Part shown: piece after piece, positions 1 through 8,340 of the stretch
Layout of the letters: each line of letters starts with the position of its first letter
Numbering within the stretch: position 1 is the first letter of the stretch
Assembly: GCF_021654795.1 (NCBI RefSeq)
Contig: NZ_AP025344.1
Span: 4,774,501 to 4,838,500 of the forward strand
From: Paenibacillus dendritiformis
Lineage (GTDB): Bacteria > Bacillota > Bacilli > Paenibacillales > Paenibacillaceae
Length of the DNA stretch: 64,000 bases
Direction: 5' to 3'
The notes under the pieces: generated by a model
What the model was told of the DNA's origin: nothing
The model's database searches: none
Seen by the model: only the letters and a program-made list of their open reading frames with translations
Translations under genes and position numbers: made by a program

Positions 1-61
1 AATACGCTGCTATAGCATCCCGATCCAGTTCGATCCGGCTTTTATCGGGCTTGATGTCCAA
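1..61 (-). CDS. 5' end of an unidentified gene, cut by window edge
   Basis: Reading leftward, a GAAGGAG ribosome-binding site sits 9 nt before a TTG at 61-59, and the frame stays open to the window edge (about 20 codons, beginning M-DIKPDKSRIELDRDAIAAY). It lies downstream of the JAMM protease gene in the same orientation and may end that cluster. Too little is present to name a function. The support is only the ribosome-binding site and the open frame. Confidence 0.45.
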   Translation of the reverse strand, partial: MDIKPDKSRIELDRDAIAAY

Positions 62-149
62 TTTCTCTTCTCCTTCGAGCAAGCCGGCTCACCTTCCTCG
101 GGCGGGCCTCCTCTGAGCGGGTTCGCTTTCGCGGCCGAGGTCTATCAAT

Positions 150-187
150 CCGTGCATGGCAAATAGCCGTGCCGACTCGATGCACGG
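150..187. other. Inverted repeat after the JAMM gene
   Basis: The arms CCGTGCAT (150-157) and ATGCACGG (180-187) can form a hairpin in the gap between the JAMM gene and the next minus-strand start. There is no T-run, so it is not a convincing terminator; it could be an mRNA-processing structure. Confidence 0.3.
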
Positions 188-225
188 CGCAGCCATCGTT
201 CATTCCTGACACGAACATCAACCTT

Positions 226-630
226 TTATAGGCTGACAATCAATATCCGCTCTTCCTTGACCGTCCCTTCTGCTATGCGGAAGCTGCGGACGCGAGGGCG
301 TATCCGCCGCAGCGAGACGATGAGATACGAGCAGGAGAAGGCCGCATGCTCGACATCGAAGGAAGAAGGATAGGGGGGACCGGTCGGATGGGAATGATAC
401 AGCCCCAGCAGCTGCTCGCCGAAGCTCTCCATATCGCGCAGGGCCTTCTCCAGCTCCTCGCCGTCCATCGCGAAGGCGACCGGGCTCTGATCCGTGTTGC
501 GGATGCGCCAGCATCGGGCGGCGATGCCATCGCGGCCGGACAGCAGTCCGCAGGCTTCCAGGGGCTTTTCCTTGATGCAGTGGCCAACCATATCGCGATA
601 GGCTTGAGCCGTCATGTGAATCGCATCCAT
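226..630 (-). CDS. JAMM/MPN-domain metalloprotease (M67 family)
   Basis: Predicted zinc metalloprotease of about 134 residues, essentially one JAMM domain. The full metal-binding signature is visible: Glu25 (in LEACGLLSG), then H79-S80-H81, S89 and D92 in the HxH-x7-S-x2-D spacing of the family. Bacterial relatives often cleave ubiquitin-like sulfur-carrier fusions or act beside ThiF/MoeB enzymes; no such partner is visible here, though the next gene runs off the window. The chosen ATG at 630 lies just past the TAG (632-634) of the upstream gene and has a GGAG about 13 nt ahead; an upstream ATG at 666 would overlap that gene. Probably co-transcribed with the two genes upstream. Family assignment is firm; substrate unknown. 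Confidence 0.85.
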   Translation of the reverse strand: MDAIHMTAQAYRDMVGHCIKEKPLEACGLLSGRDGIAARCWRIRNTDQSPVAFAMDGEELEKALRDMESFGEQLLGLYHSHPTGPPYPSSFDVEHAAFSCSYLIVSLRRIRPRVRSFRIAEGTVKEERILIVSL

Positions 631-631
631 G

Positions 632-2245
632 CTACGGCTTGCGGCTCCTCTCCCTGTCCATGGCAAGCATATGAAACGGCTCCGGCTTGGTCCGCTTGTC
701 AGCGGACTGCTGCGACTGGTTCAGTTGGCTTACATAGCTGAAAAAAGACGGCTGGGGCTGATGTTTTCTGTCCGGATCCCGGGGCACCCGGTTGCCGGAA
801 TGCGATTGGAGCCATAAGAACATGGAGTAATTGGGCGTGCGCGGCTTCGCTTCCTGCTCCGCTGCCGTGTCATCCTTCCCGTTCGTTGCGGCCTCTCCCG
901 AAGAAGCTGAAGCCTCTTCTTGCTCAGCTTGAATGTCGGAATGAACCTGTTCTTCCGGGAGCGAAGCTGCGGCCTCCGTCTCTTCCCGAGCACGTTCCGC
1001 CTCATCTGCCGGGTTCCCGTTCCCTGCGGGCAGGGCCGCCCCTTCAGGCTCTTCACCTGCAGCCTGCCCGGTGGCCGGCCTTGCCGATGCAGGCTTCGGC
1101 GCTTCGCCGGGTTCCCGCTCAATCGTCTCGGGCTTCTCCCCTTCCGCCTGCGGCGCTTCCGTCTGTTGCGCTTCCGCCTGCTGCGCCAGAAGGACCGCCG
1201 CTGGCGCCTCCTCCGCCTCCGCCCGTTCCTTCCGGAGCGGTTCCTGTCCGTTCTCCTCCTGTGCCTTCTCCGCCTGCGCCAGCTCTGCCCGGATCGGCTT
1301 CAGTTCGGTTATTCCCGGCTGAGGCGCTTCTTGCCTTACCTCCTGGACGGACTCCGCCTGCTCCGGTAACGCCTTCCGTTCTTCGGCCGGCTCCTTCGAG
1401 CCCCCTTCCTGCCGCGGCGGGTCCCCCTGCCCTTCCTCTGCCGGTTCGAGGACGAGATCCGCCCCTTGGGCTCCCGCCTCCCCGTTCTTCATCGGGCTCT
1501 TCTCGCTTGGCCCAGGCTCCCGGGAGCCCGCCGCCGCCTCGGACGCGGCGGGCCGAGGCAATGGATACCCCGCCTCGATCTGGCGCTCTTCCAATAGCCG
1601 CAGCTGCTTGATCAGTTCCATCAGCGGCTTCTTGCCGAAAAATATCGTTGCCGCGCCGACAACGCCATCGGTTAACTGCTGCCGCTCCTCTGCCCCCATG
1701 CCGTCAAAGCCGCCGTAAGCCAGCCCGACCAGATTCAGCGCCTGTCCCGGCTGGGGCAAAATATAACTCAGTCCGCTCTTCCAATGAAAGCTCACACCCT
1801 GAATCGGCATATCGCTGTATCTGGCGATGTTCTGGACCAACAGGTTGGCGAGCTGCCGGCTTGCCTTCATCTGATGCAGGAAATAATACACGACGACTTC
1901 CTTCTTCTCCTCGCCGGCCGGCTGCAGCGTCAGCCACATGCTCTGCTTGCCGCTCTCCCACTCCTCGGAGCAGCGTTCGCGATCTTGTTCCGTCTCGATA
2001 ATCCACACATGGAATCCGGCGTGCTTCAACGAATCGCACATCATTTGCAGCAGCGGGGACGCCCCGCTCCCTCCCTTGTTCTCCAGCGCGATTTGATATT
2101 TATGAAGCGGATTGACTACATTCAAGATTTGCTTGTTTTTATCCAGATGAAAAGTAAATGAATGCTTCCCCAGAAGTTGATACACGTCGGGCACATACTC
2201 GTCGGCTATCGTGCACAGCGGCTTCGCATTGATCTGAATTTCCAT
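632..2245 (-). CDS. Protein with degenerate amidase-3-like domain and long acidic low-complexity region
   Basis: Protein of 537 residues. The start is the ATG at 2245, preceded by GAGGAGG at ideal spacing; an ATG at 2287 overlapping the upstream stop lacks a site. Residues 40-205 follow the order of an N-acetylmuramoyl-L-alanine amidase (Amidase_3) fold: a strand and Gly-rich loop (LENKGGSG), helix and strand (HAGFHVWIIETEQDR), VVVYYFLHQMKASRQLANLL resembling the GIEvYY...SrrLA segment, then RYSDMPIQGV and a helix ending in FFG. The expected zinc ligands and catalytic Glu are not at their usual places, so it is probably non-catalytic. Residues 235-480 are rich in Ala, Glu, Pro and Gln, without a signal peptide. 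The tail is basic and Gln-rich. The fold assignment is my inference from pattern, not a search. Confidence 0.6.
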   Translation of the reverse strand: MEIQINAKPLCTIADEYVPDVYQLLGKHSFTFHLDKNKQILNVVNPLHKYQIALENKGGSGASPLLQMMCDSLKHAGFHVWIIETEQDRERCSEEWESGKQSMWLTLQPAGEEKKEVVVYYFLHQMKASRQLANLLVQNIARYSDMPIQGVSFHWKSGLSYILPQPGQALNLVGLAYGGFDGMGAEERQQLTDGVVGAATIFFGKKPLMELIKQLRLLEERQIEAGYPLPRPAASEAAAGSREPGPSEKSPMKNGEAGAQGADLVLEPAEEGQGDPPRQEGGSKEPAEERKALPEQAESVQEVRQEAPQPGITELKPIRAELAQAEKAQEENGQEPLRKERAEAEEAPAAVLLAQQAEAQQTEAPQAEGEKPETIEREPGEAPKPASARPATGQAAGEEPEGAALPAGNGNPADEAERAREETEAAASLPEEQVHSDIQAEQEEASASSGEAATNGKDDTAAEQEAKPRTPNYSMFLWLQSHSGNRVPRDPDRKHQPQPSFFSYVSQLNQSQQSADKRTKPEPFHMLAMDRERSRKP

Positions 2246-2283
2246 ATCGTCCTCCTCGCTTTCCGGGCACACTGGTCCTTCTA

Positions 2284-3561
2284 TCATATGAAAGTCAGCG
2301 AGATCGGTTCCGCTCCTGCCCAGTTTTGCAGTTCATGAATTTCCGCCAGCAAGGACCGCTCCTTCGCCTGCAGCCGTTCGTAACAAGCCATCAGCTCCTC
2401 CAGGCGAAGCCGCCGGTTCTCCACATTCGTCTCCAAGCGGCGTATCTTATGGGCGGCATCGTCAGCCTGTGCCATGATCCAATCGAACATCTCGCTCAAA
2501 TGCGAGGGCATCCAGGACAAGGTCTCCCCGTCTGTCAAGAGAAGCTCCCGCTGCAGCAGGGGAAATACATCGAAGAAGCCAAGAGAACGCAGGTGAGGAT
2601 AGCCGGTACCCAATACCGGCCGGGGAGCCGCATGGCCAGGCCCCTTCTCCATTCCTTGCACGATGCGCAGCTTCGCCTCCGGCGCCAGGCGGATGTCGCT
2701 GAAGGCGGACCAGTCCGCTCCCCTGTTCGGAGAGCGGGCACAACTCATGCGATTGCCTTCCATAATATAGAGCAGGAAGACCTGCTCTCCCATCCACAGA
2801 AAATAAGGCTGCGGCACGCATTCCCCAAAGTGAATCTTCAGCGGCGAACATGAACGGACGTCGGTCCGATCATTGGCGTAGTAGCACTTGGCCGCCGCAC
2901 CGCTTCGAATGGACCAGGCCGCATGAGGCCGCCCGCCGCGATCGAGCGACAGGCAGATTCGCCACCGTTGCTGCGGCTGGCGGGAGGCGAAGAGTCTCCG
3001 CCACATCGCCTCATCCGCCCCCGGCTCCAGCTCGAGAAGATCCAGCGTATGGACTTCACCATTATCCTGCAGCCGATGAAAGAGACCGTACAGCCGGCCC
3101 TCCCCGCTGACGGCATAAGCCGCATCCCTCACCTGCATGGCAGTGGAAGCGCAATCCGGGAACGGGATCTCCGCGTCCTTCCATGCTCCCTCCGCCGGAA
3201 TCCGGATTACGCATCGGTTCTGTCCCTCAGCGGCGGCGACGCTGCACAGGCGGAGGCCGGAACGATCCCGGTACAGATACGGAAACGATCCGCCGGACCG
3301 GCCAGCGATGCGGACTTCCCGGCGCATCCCGGTCAACGGATGATACTTGGCATGATACAATCCGTCCTCCGTCTCCAGCAGCATATCGTACTGATCGTCA
3401 GACAGCAGCAAGCTGAAGCGGCGGACCGGATAAGGAGCGGGAAGCAAGGTCCGGAGCGGCTTCCCTTCCAGCGGGTACAAGATATGCTCCAACGCGCCGC
3501 CGCTCGTTACGCCCATCCAATGCGAACCGCTTCGATCATGGATGTAATGCGCTTTTTCCAT
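2284..3561 (-). CDS. Beta-propeller-like protein with C-terminal coiled coil
   Basis: Protein of 425 residues with no signal peptide. The first 340 residues are strand-rich with repeated aromatic and Asp/Gly turns (for example RDRSGLRL, SPNRGADWSAF), the pattern of BNR/sialidase-type propellers. Residues 360-410 form a charged heptad-like helix (KIRRLETNVENRRLRLEEL and onward), so a coiled coil. Start is the third codon of the frame, where GGAGGG has 6-nt spacing. It is followed after 38 nt by the amidase-like gene, so the two probably share an mRNA. I do not recognise a named family; the propeller call is from sequence texture only. Confidence 0.6.
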   Translation of the reverse strand: MEKAHYIHDRSGSHWMGVTSGGALEHILYPLEGKPLRTLLPAPYPVRRFSLLLSDDQYDMLLETEDGLYHAKYHPLTGMRREVRIAGRSGGSFPYLYRDRSGLRLCSVAAAEGQNRCVIRIPAEGAWKDAEIPFPDCASTAMQVRDAAYAVSGEGRLYGLFHRLQDNGEVHTLDLLELEPGADEAMWRRLFASRQPQQRWRICLSLDRGGRPHAAWSIRSGAAAKCYYANDRTDVRSCSPLKIHFGECVPQPYFLWMGEQVFLLYIMEGNRMSCARSPNRGADWSAFSDIRLAPEAKLRIVQGMEKGPGHAAPRPVLGTGYPHLRSLGFFDVFPLLQRELLLTDGETLSWMPSHLSEMFDWIMAQADDAAHKIRRLETNVENRRLRLEELMACYERLQAKERSLLAEIHELQNWAGAEPISLTFI

Positions 3562-3664
3562 CCGCATCCCTCCAAAAAAAACACTGGGGTTTCGTCACCT
3601 TTTTATGGGTCCCTCCATAGACTGTAATTGAATTTGAAATCTAAAAAGGAGGCCTGGAACATAC

Positions 3665-4321
3665 ATGGAGAGCAAGTTGGTTCAAGGGCAACAGGCGCCC
3701 CCCGAATATTTGCCTTTACCCTCTCTGGAATGTATAGAGGTTCCCAAAATATTCGACTGGGTACTGAAAACGACCCAAATAGTTGATGAATCCACGGTTG
3801 ACTCAGATTGCTTGCCTCTGCCACTTTCGTTTCGTATTGAGGCCAGAGTTCTTGACGTGAATTGCGAAGAAAAAGTCGGATCCACTCGTGAAAACGTGGT
3901 GGTTACGATAGGCGGCAGACCGGTTACTTTGCAGCGGGTAGTGCTGCGGAAGTTCGGTACGTATGAAGTCACAATCATCAATACAGGGGTCACGCCGAAC
4001 GTCATTCATTGCCGGTTCACGAAGAGCTTCCTCCGCTTCGAGAAAGTTCTGCTGTGCGCCCCTCCGGGAACCGATATCGATTGCCATATCGTACCGGAAG
4101 CGACGACGATCGATGTGCTGGATATCGTCAATAATACATTCGTGAACGTGGATATCGTCATTTGCCAGAGCATTCAAGTGAAGGCGACGGTCAAAATGAT
4201 GGTAGAAGCCGAATTGTGCCAGCCGCGCGCCGAAATCCCGATCCCTGAAAGTCCTTGCGTTGTCACCTTCCCTCAACAATGCCCTGACGTCTTCCCAGGT
4301 GCACCATATCCGTTCCCTTAA
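3665..4321 (+). CDS. Hypothetical Cys-containing, strand-rich protein, possibly spore surface
   Basis: Protein of 218 residues without signal peptide or membrane segment. It has nine dispersed cysteines, an early VPKIFDWVL segment, alternating hydrophobic strands (for example DVLDIVNNTFVNVDIVICQ) and a Pro-rich tail. This composition resembles spore-coat, exosporium or appendage-type proteins of Bacillales that are cytosolically made and disulphide-assembled; I cannot name the family. AAGGAGG lies 12 nt before the ATG. It is monocistronic, closed by a strong terminator at 4342-4371, and sits next to a CgeB-like glycosyltransferase, which fits a spore-surface role by context only. Confidence 0.6.
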   Translation: MESKLVQGQQAPPEYLPLPSLECIEVPKIFDWVLKTTQIVDESTVDSDCLPLPLSFRIEARVLDVNCEEKVGSTRENVVVTIGGRPVTLQRVVLRKFGTYEVTIINTGVTPNVIHCRFTKSFLRFEKVLLCAPPGTDIDCHIVPEATTIDVLDIVNNTFVNVDIVICQSIQVKATVKMMVEAELCQPRAEIPIPESPCVVTFPQQCPDVFPGAPYPFP

Positions 4322-4341
4322 TAATCGAATGCCGTTCGCTT

Positions 4342-4371
4342 GGGGTGGTGGGCTCAACCACCCCCTTTTTT
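4342..4371 (+). terminator. Rho-independent terminator
   Basis: Perfect 8-bp stem GGGGTGGT (4342-4349) with ACCACCCC (4357-4364), followed directly by a T-run. It closes the hypothetical gene ending at 4321. Confidence 0.9.
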
Positions 4372-4415
4372 ACTCACGATTTTCCGGCTTCCATGCCGTC
4401 AAGCAAGGAGGGCCC

Positions 4416-5399
4416 ATGAAGCTATATTACATCGCATCCGGCTATCGGAGGCCGATTGATATATTGGATAATGCGCTTATCAAGGCCTTGACGCAGCGTT
4501 TTCAGGAGGTCACTTTTTTTCTGTCCAACCGGACGCCGTATTCCCAATTGCTTCCCGACATCCGCCGCGCCGCCCCGGATTATGTGCTCACAATGGTCGG
4601 GCCGAGATCATTTCTTCCGGCCGGGAGCATCCGCACGGTGCGGGCGATGGGAATTCGTACGGGAGCATGGTTCGTGGATGATCCGTATGCCATCGACAAT
4701 TCCCTGCCCATAGCCCGGGAATACGATGACGTGTTCACGATCGATTCGGGCTGCGTCCCTTACTATGCGCGCAGCGGGTGCGCCCGAGTGCATCACCTGC
4801 CGCTCGGGACCGATACGGATATTTTCCGCCCGTACGCGGTGCATCCGACATATCAGCATGATGTATGCTTTTTGGGTACAGGGTATGAGAACCGGCTTGG
4901 ATTTATGAAGGAAATGCTGCGGTATGTCGAACGGAATGTGCGGGTGCAGCTTATCGGCCATTTCTGGGATTCGGTGGATTGGTCTTCCGGCTGCGTGCCA
5001 AGCATACGGGGAAAATGGGTGAACTTCTCGGAGACGCCCCGATATTTCAACGGCGCCAGCATCGTGCTCAATATTCACCGGAGCGAGGATGACCCGCTCC
5101 TCGACAAGAACCGGAGCGGCGCGCCCGGACACAGCATCAATAACCGGACCTTCGACATTGCGGCCTGCCGGGCCTTTCAGCTGACCGATTACCGGCCCGA
5201 TCTGCCCTTGTTCTACCAGCCGGGAGAGGAGATCGTCTGCTTCGATTCGCCGAGGGAATGCGCCGAGCTCATCCACCGCTATCTGCATGACCGCCCTGCG
5301 CGGGACGAGATAGCCGGCCGGGCCTACCGGAGGACCGTGGCCGGGCATACCTTCGCCGATCGCCTGGATGCATTGCTGTCGCTGATTCGCTCGACTTGA
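4416..5399 (+). CDS. CgeB-like glycosyltransferase
   Basis: Protein of 327 residues resembling the CgeB/DUF3880 family with a C-terminal Glyco_trans_1_2 half. The N-terminal half has a Rossmann-like segment (LYYIASGYRRPIDILDNALI) and the C-terminal half carries CFLGTGYENRLGFMKEML, the RSGAPGHSINNRTFDIAACR nucleotide-sugar region and FDSPRECAELIHRYL, typical of family members. B. subtilis CgeB is linked to spore outer-layer glycosylation. AAGGAGG lies 4-5 nt ahead of the ATG at 4416. It is separated from the preceding gene by a terminator, so it probably has its own promoter. Acceptor and sugar donor are unknown. Confidence 0.82.
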   Translation: MKLYYIASGYRRPIDILDNALIKALTQRFQEVTFFLSNRTPYSQLLPDIRRAAPDYVLTMVGPRSFLPAGSIRTVRAMGIRTGAWFVDDPYAIDNSLPIAREYDDVFTIDSGCVPYYARSGCARVHHLPLGTDTDIFRPYAVHPTYQHDVCFLGTGYENRLGFMKEMLRYVERNVRVQLIGHFWDSVDWSSGCVPSIRGKWVNFSETPRYFNGASIVLNIHRSEDDPLLDKNRSGAPGHSINNRTFDIAACRAFQLTDYRPDLPLFYQPGEEIVCFDSPRECAELIHRYLHDRPARDEIAGRAYRRTVAGHTFADRLDALLSLIRST

Positions 5400-5449
5400 T
5401 TCCGGGCCGGCACGACATGGAGCAATAGACAAAAGGGCGAGCCGAAGAC

Positions 5450-5797
5450 TCACCCTTTGACATAAGATTCAACGATGCCCGCCGCTCCGGCAATGGCCAG
5501 CAGCAGCACAAGCGGAAATATCAGGTCCGGAATGAGCAGATACCCAGCCACCAAAAAGGCCGCCGACCAAATGCCGACGCACCAGTAGCACGTCAGCAGC
5601 TTGCGCATGAAGGCATGGAAGCGGCCGCCCTTCTCATCGACGACGGCGTACATCATGCCGGATTCATCCGTCTCGAACCGTTCCTCGACGAAGGGACGGC
5701 GGACGAAGGACAGAATCTCATCGAACACAATCAGACGGGTCAGACGGTAACTCGCCAAGATGAGCAATAGCAGTGTTATCCATGATATGTCCCACAC
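5450..5797 (-). CDS. DUF1360 family small membrane protein
   Basis: Protein of 115 residues, start GTG at 5797 with GAGGGGGT 10 nt ahead. It has an N-terminal hydrophobic helix (WITLLLLILASYRLTRLIVFD), a soluble loop, then LLTCYWCVGIWSAAFLVAGY with a CxxC pair and a second hydrophobic helix pair. This matches the DUF1360 pattern (B. subtilis YngL-like). Function unknown. It converges with the CgeB-like gene. Confidence 0.8.
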   Translation of the reverse strand: MWDISWITLLLLILASYRLTRLIVFDEILSFVRRPFVEERFETDESGMMYAVVDEKGGRFHAFMRKLLTCYWCVGIWSAAFLVAGYLLIPDLIFPLVLLLAIAGAAGIVESYVKG

Positions 5798-5930
5798 GAA
5801 CAGACTACCCCCTCGGATGCATCGCTGCGCGGATCAGTTCCATTGTATGGCGCTGCCGCCCTGGCTAGAACCGGGTATTCCGCCGCTATGCCCTGTCATC
5901 CGATGGCCGGAACAAGGAGGAAAAGCCCCG

Positions 5931-6293
5931 ATGTCAGGACTCCCGATCATTCAATCCGATGAGCAGCTTACCCGCATGCTTCACCTATCCGCCGAGAAGC
6001 CGCTGCTCTTATATAAGCACAGTTCCCAATGCGGATCGAGCAAGGTCGCGCATGTCGGGATTAATCATTTCGTGAACCGCTATCCGGAGGTTGCCTCCCG
6101 CTTCGCGATCGGCGTCATCCGGGTCGTGGAGGAGACGCATTTGTCCGATCGCGTGGCGCGGGATCTCGGAATTCCGCATGTGTCTCCGCAGATTCTGCTC
6201 GTCCGCCAAGGGCGGGTCGTCTGGCATGCCGGGCACCAGCAGATCAATTCGCAGCAGCTATGCCGGGCCGCGATGCTGTACGGCCAGCCTTAA
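5931..6293 (+). CDS. ytxJ: Bacilliredoxin BrxC/YtxJ family
   Basis: Thioredoxin-fold monothiol protein of 120 residues. The single active cysteine is C34 in KHSSQCGSSK, where the family has TCPIS-like motifs, followed by helices and the cis-Pro region (GIPHVSPQILLVRQGRVVWHAG). Family members reduce mixed disulphides between proteins and bacillithiol in the cytosol of Bacillales. AAGGAGG lies 10 nt before the ATG at 5931. Its TAA overlaps the stop of the convergent selD by 4 nt. The presence of ytxJ implies a bacillithiol-making organism. Confidence 0.88.
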   Translation: MSGLPIIQSDEQLTRMLHLSAEKPLLLYKHSSQCGSSKVAHVGINHFVNRYPEVASRFAIGVIRVVEETHLSDRVARDLGIPHVSPQILLVRQGRVVWHAGHQQINSQQLCRAAMLYGQP

Positions 6294-7363
6294 CGGGGCG
6301 AGCCGGCTTCCGCGCCGGTGACGCGAATCTCATGCGCGTGCTCGGCGACGACTTCACCGATGCATGCCGCCGCGACGCCCCGCTCCCGCATGGCGGCCAC
6401 GAGCGGTTCCGCATCCTCAGCCGCGACAGACAGCAGCAGCCCGCCGGAGGTGACGGCATCGCACAGAATCCACTGCGCGATCTCGTCCAGCCGTTCATCG
6501 AACCGGACGCTGTCCTGCACATGGCGGAAGTTGTTCTTCGTTCCGCCGGGAACCGCTCCGCTCTCCGCGAGCTCGCGGACGCGCGGCAGGACAGGCACCT
6601 GCTCCGCGTAGATATGAAGCCCGGCTCCGCTTCCCTTGGCCATCTCCAGACTGTGGCCCATCAGGCCGAACCCGGTCACATCCGTGCAGGCATGGACGCG
6701 GAAATCCGCCATGGCCTCGGCGGCGGTCTTGTTCAGCGTCGTCATCGTGCGGGTGACGAGCTCGATCTCCTCCGGCCGAAGCAGATCCCGCTTCAGCGAC
6801 GTCGTCATAATGCCGACGCCGATCGGCTTCGTCAGGATCAGCTTGTCGCCTGGACGAGCACCCGCATTGGTCAATACCCGGTCCGGGTGGATCAGGCCGG
6901 TGACCGCCATGCCGAACTTCGGCTCCGGATCGTCGATCGAATGGCCGCCCACCAGCGTCGCTCCCGCCTCGGCAACCTTGTCTCCAGCCCCCCGCAAAAT
7001 ATCGGCAAGCACCGATTTGTCCAGCTTGGAGATCGGGAACGCGACAATATTGAGCGCCGTCAACGGCTTGCCGCCCATCGCATAGATATCGCTAAGCGCA
7101 TTGGCCGCAGCCACTTGGCCGAAGGAATACGGATCATCGACAATCGGCGTGAAAAAATCAACGGTCTGCACGAGCGCCAGATCGTCGTTGAGCCGGAAGA
7201 CGCCGGCGTCGTCGCTTGTATCCAATCCGACCAGAAGATCCGGATGCTTCTCCGTCTTCGGGAGCTGGCGCAGCACCTGGGACAGATCGGCCGGACCTAT
7301 TTTGCAGCCGCAGCCTCCTTTGCTTGATAAGGCCGTCAAACGGACTTGAGATTGTTGTTCCAT
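6290..7363 (-). CDS. selD: Selenide, water dikinase (selenophosphate synthetase)
   Basis: Makes selenophosphate from selenide and ATP. Length 357 residues is normal. The N-terminal active-site loop GGCGCKIGP holds the catalytic cysteine (C18) and lysine (K21), so this is the Cys form rather than a Sec form; it is followed by DTSDDAGVF and the AIRS-fold segment VQTVDFFTPIVDDPYSFG. Start has GAGGAG 10 nt ahead. No selA, selB or mnmH is in the window, so it is unclear whether selenium goes to selenoproteins or to 2-selenouridine in tRNA. The two mnm genes in the window act on the same wobble uridine. Divergent from the response regulator across 278 bp. Confidence 0.96.
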   Translation of the reverse strand: MEQQSQVRLTALSSKGGCGCKIGPADLSQVLRQLPKTEKHPDLLVGLDTSDDAGVFRLNDDLALVQTVDFFTPIVDDPYSFGQVAAANALSDIYAMGGKPLTALNIVAFPISKLDKSVLADILRGAGDKVAEAGATLVGGHSIDDPEPKFGMAVTGLIHPDRVLTNAGARPGDKLILTKPIGVGIMTTSLKRDLLRPEEIELVTRTMTTLNKTAAEAMADFRVHACTDVTGFGLMGHSLEMAKGSGAGLHIYAEQVPVLPRVRELAESGAVPGGTKNNFRHVQDSVRFDERLDEIAQWILCDAVTSGGLLLSVAAEDAEPLVAAMRERGVAAACIGEVVAEHAHEIRVTGAEAGSPR

Positions 7364-7497
7364 CTCGCTTCATCTCCTCAATATGGCGTGCATGATATGT
7401 CACTATTTTACCACATATACCGGGCTTGACGCAGGGAAGCCGACGGCCGGCGCACAAGGCCCGCCCAAGTATTCATTTGGCCTATTTCATTTTTTCT

Positions 7498-7526
7498 TTG
7501 ACAAAAAAACGATTCATTGATATACC
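7498..7526 (+). promoter_or_regulatory. SigA-type promoter of the two-component operon
   Basis: TTGACA (7498-7503), 17-bp spacer, TATACC (7521-7526), reading toward the response regulator at 7642. The predicted start near 7533 gives a leader of about 110 nt. Confidence 0.75.
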
Positions 7527-7557
7527 ATATATTAATGAAAACATGCACATTTTTGGA

Positions 7558-7571
7558 TGTAAGCGCTTCCC
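7558..7571 (+). promoter_or_regulatory. Catabolite response element (CRE)
   Basis: TGTAAGCGCTTCCC matches the CcpA consensus TGWAARCGYTWNCW at 13 of 14 positions. It lies about 25-38 bp downstream of the predicted transcription start, a position where CcpA acts as a roadblock repressor. Confidence 0.65.
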
Positions 7572-7641
7572 TTTCAATTGAAAAGACCTTCGCTTCATTT
7601 GTGTTTTTGAACAACCTCTACAAGTTCAAGGGGGTAAAGGG

Positions 7642-8340
7642 ATGGACATTATGATCGTCGAAGACGAAGCTTCCGTCCGGGATATTCTCAAATCGTATTT
7701 CGTGAACGAAGGGTGGAAGGTGCACCTCTCAAGCGACGGACAGGATGCGATGAAGAAGATCCAGCTCTACAAGCTGGATTTGATCGTGCTCGATTTAATG
7801 ATTCCCGGCATGCCGGGAGAGGAAGTATGCCGGAATATTAGACGGATGTCCAATGTGCCCCTCATCATGATCACCTCCAAGGCGCGGGAGACCGATATGA
7901 TCAACGGCCTCAATCTCGGCGCGGACGATTATATTACGAAGCCGTTCCGGGCAAGAGAGGTTATCGCTCGCATTCATGCCCTTCAGCGCAGAATCAACAT
8001 TATGAACAACTCGAACCGCAACATCATCTATTTCAACCGCCGGCGGTTCATGGTCAATTTCGAGCTGGAGGATGTCTTTCTCGACGGCAAGGCCGCCAAC
8101 CTGACGGCTACCGAGTTCAGAACCTTGAGCATCCTCGTCCGCAAGCCCGGCAAAGTATTCAGCAGGCACGACTTGTCCTATGAGGTGCAAGGCTACCGGT
8201 TTATCGGGGACGGACGCGTCATGGACGTCCATATCCGCAACATCCGCAAAAAAATCGAGGAAGATCCGAAAAATCCGCAATACATTGTGACCAAAATAGG
8301 ATCCGGCTATAAATTCAATTTCCCGCTGGATGATGATTGA
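7642..8340 (+). CDS. OmpR-family response regulator
   Basis: Cytoplasmic DNA-binding regulator of 232 residues. The receiver domain (1-115) has the acidic pocket E7-D8, phospho-acceptor D51 (LIVLDLMIPG), switch T78 and K100 (YITKPF). The winged-helix domain (about 135-228) carries LTATEFRTLSILVRKPGKVF and the DNA-recognition helix region GRVMDVHIRNIRKKIE. AGGGGGT lies 8 nt before the ATG. The kinase gene begins at its stop codon (TGATG), so the two are translationally coupled. Promoter and CRE upstream suggest carbon-catabolite repression. The stimulus is unknown. Confidence 0.93.
   Translation: MDIMIVEDEASVRDILKSYFVNEGWKVHLSSDGQDAMKKIQLYKLDLIVLDLMIPGMPGEEVCRNIRRMSNVPLIMITSKARETDMINGLNLGADDYITKPFRAREVIARIHALQRRINIMNNSNRNIIYFNRRRFMVNFELEDVFLDGKAANLTATEFRTLSILVRKPGKVFSRHDLSYEVQGYRFIGDGRVMDVHIRNIRKKIEEDPKNPQYIVTKIGSGYKFNFPLDDD

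Noticed and set aside
886-1611. Pro/Ala-rich plus-strand frame
   Set aside because: Antisense of the low-complexity region of the amidase-like protein.
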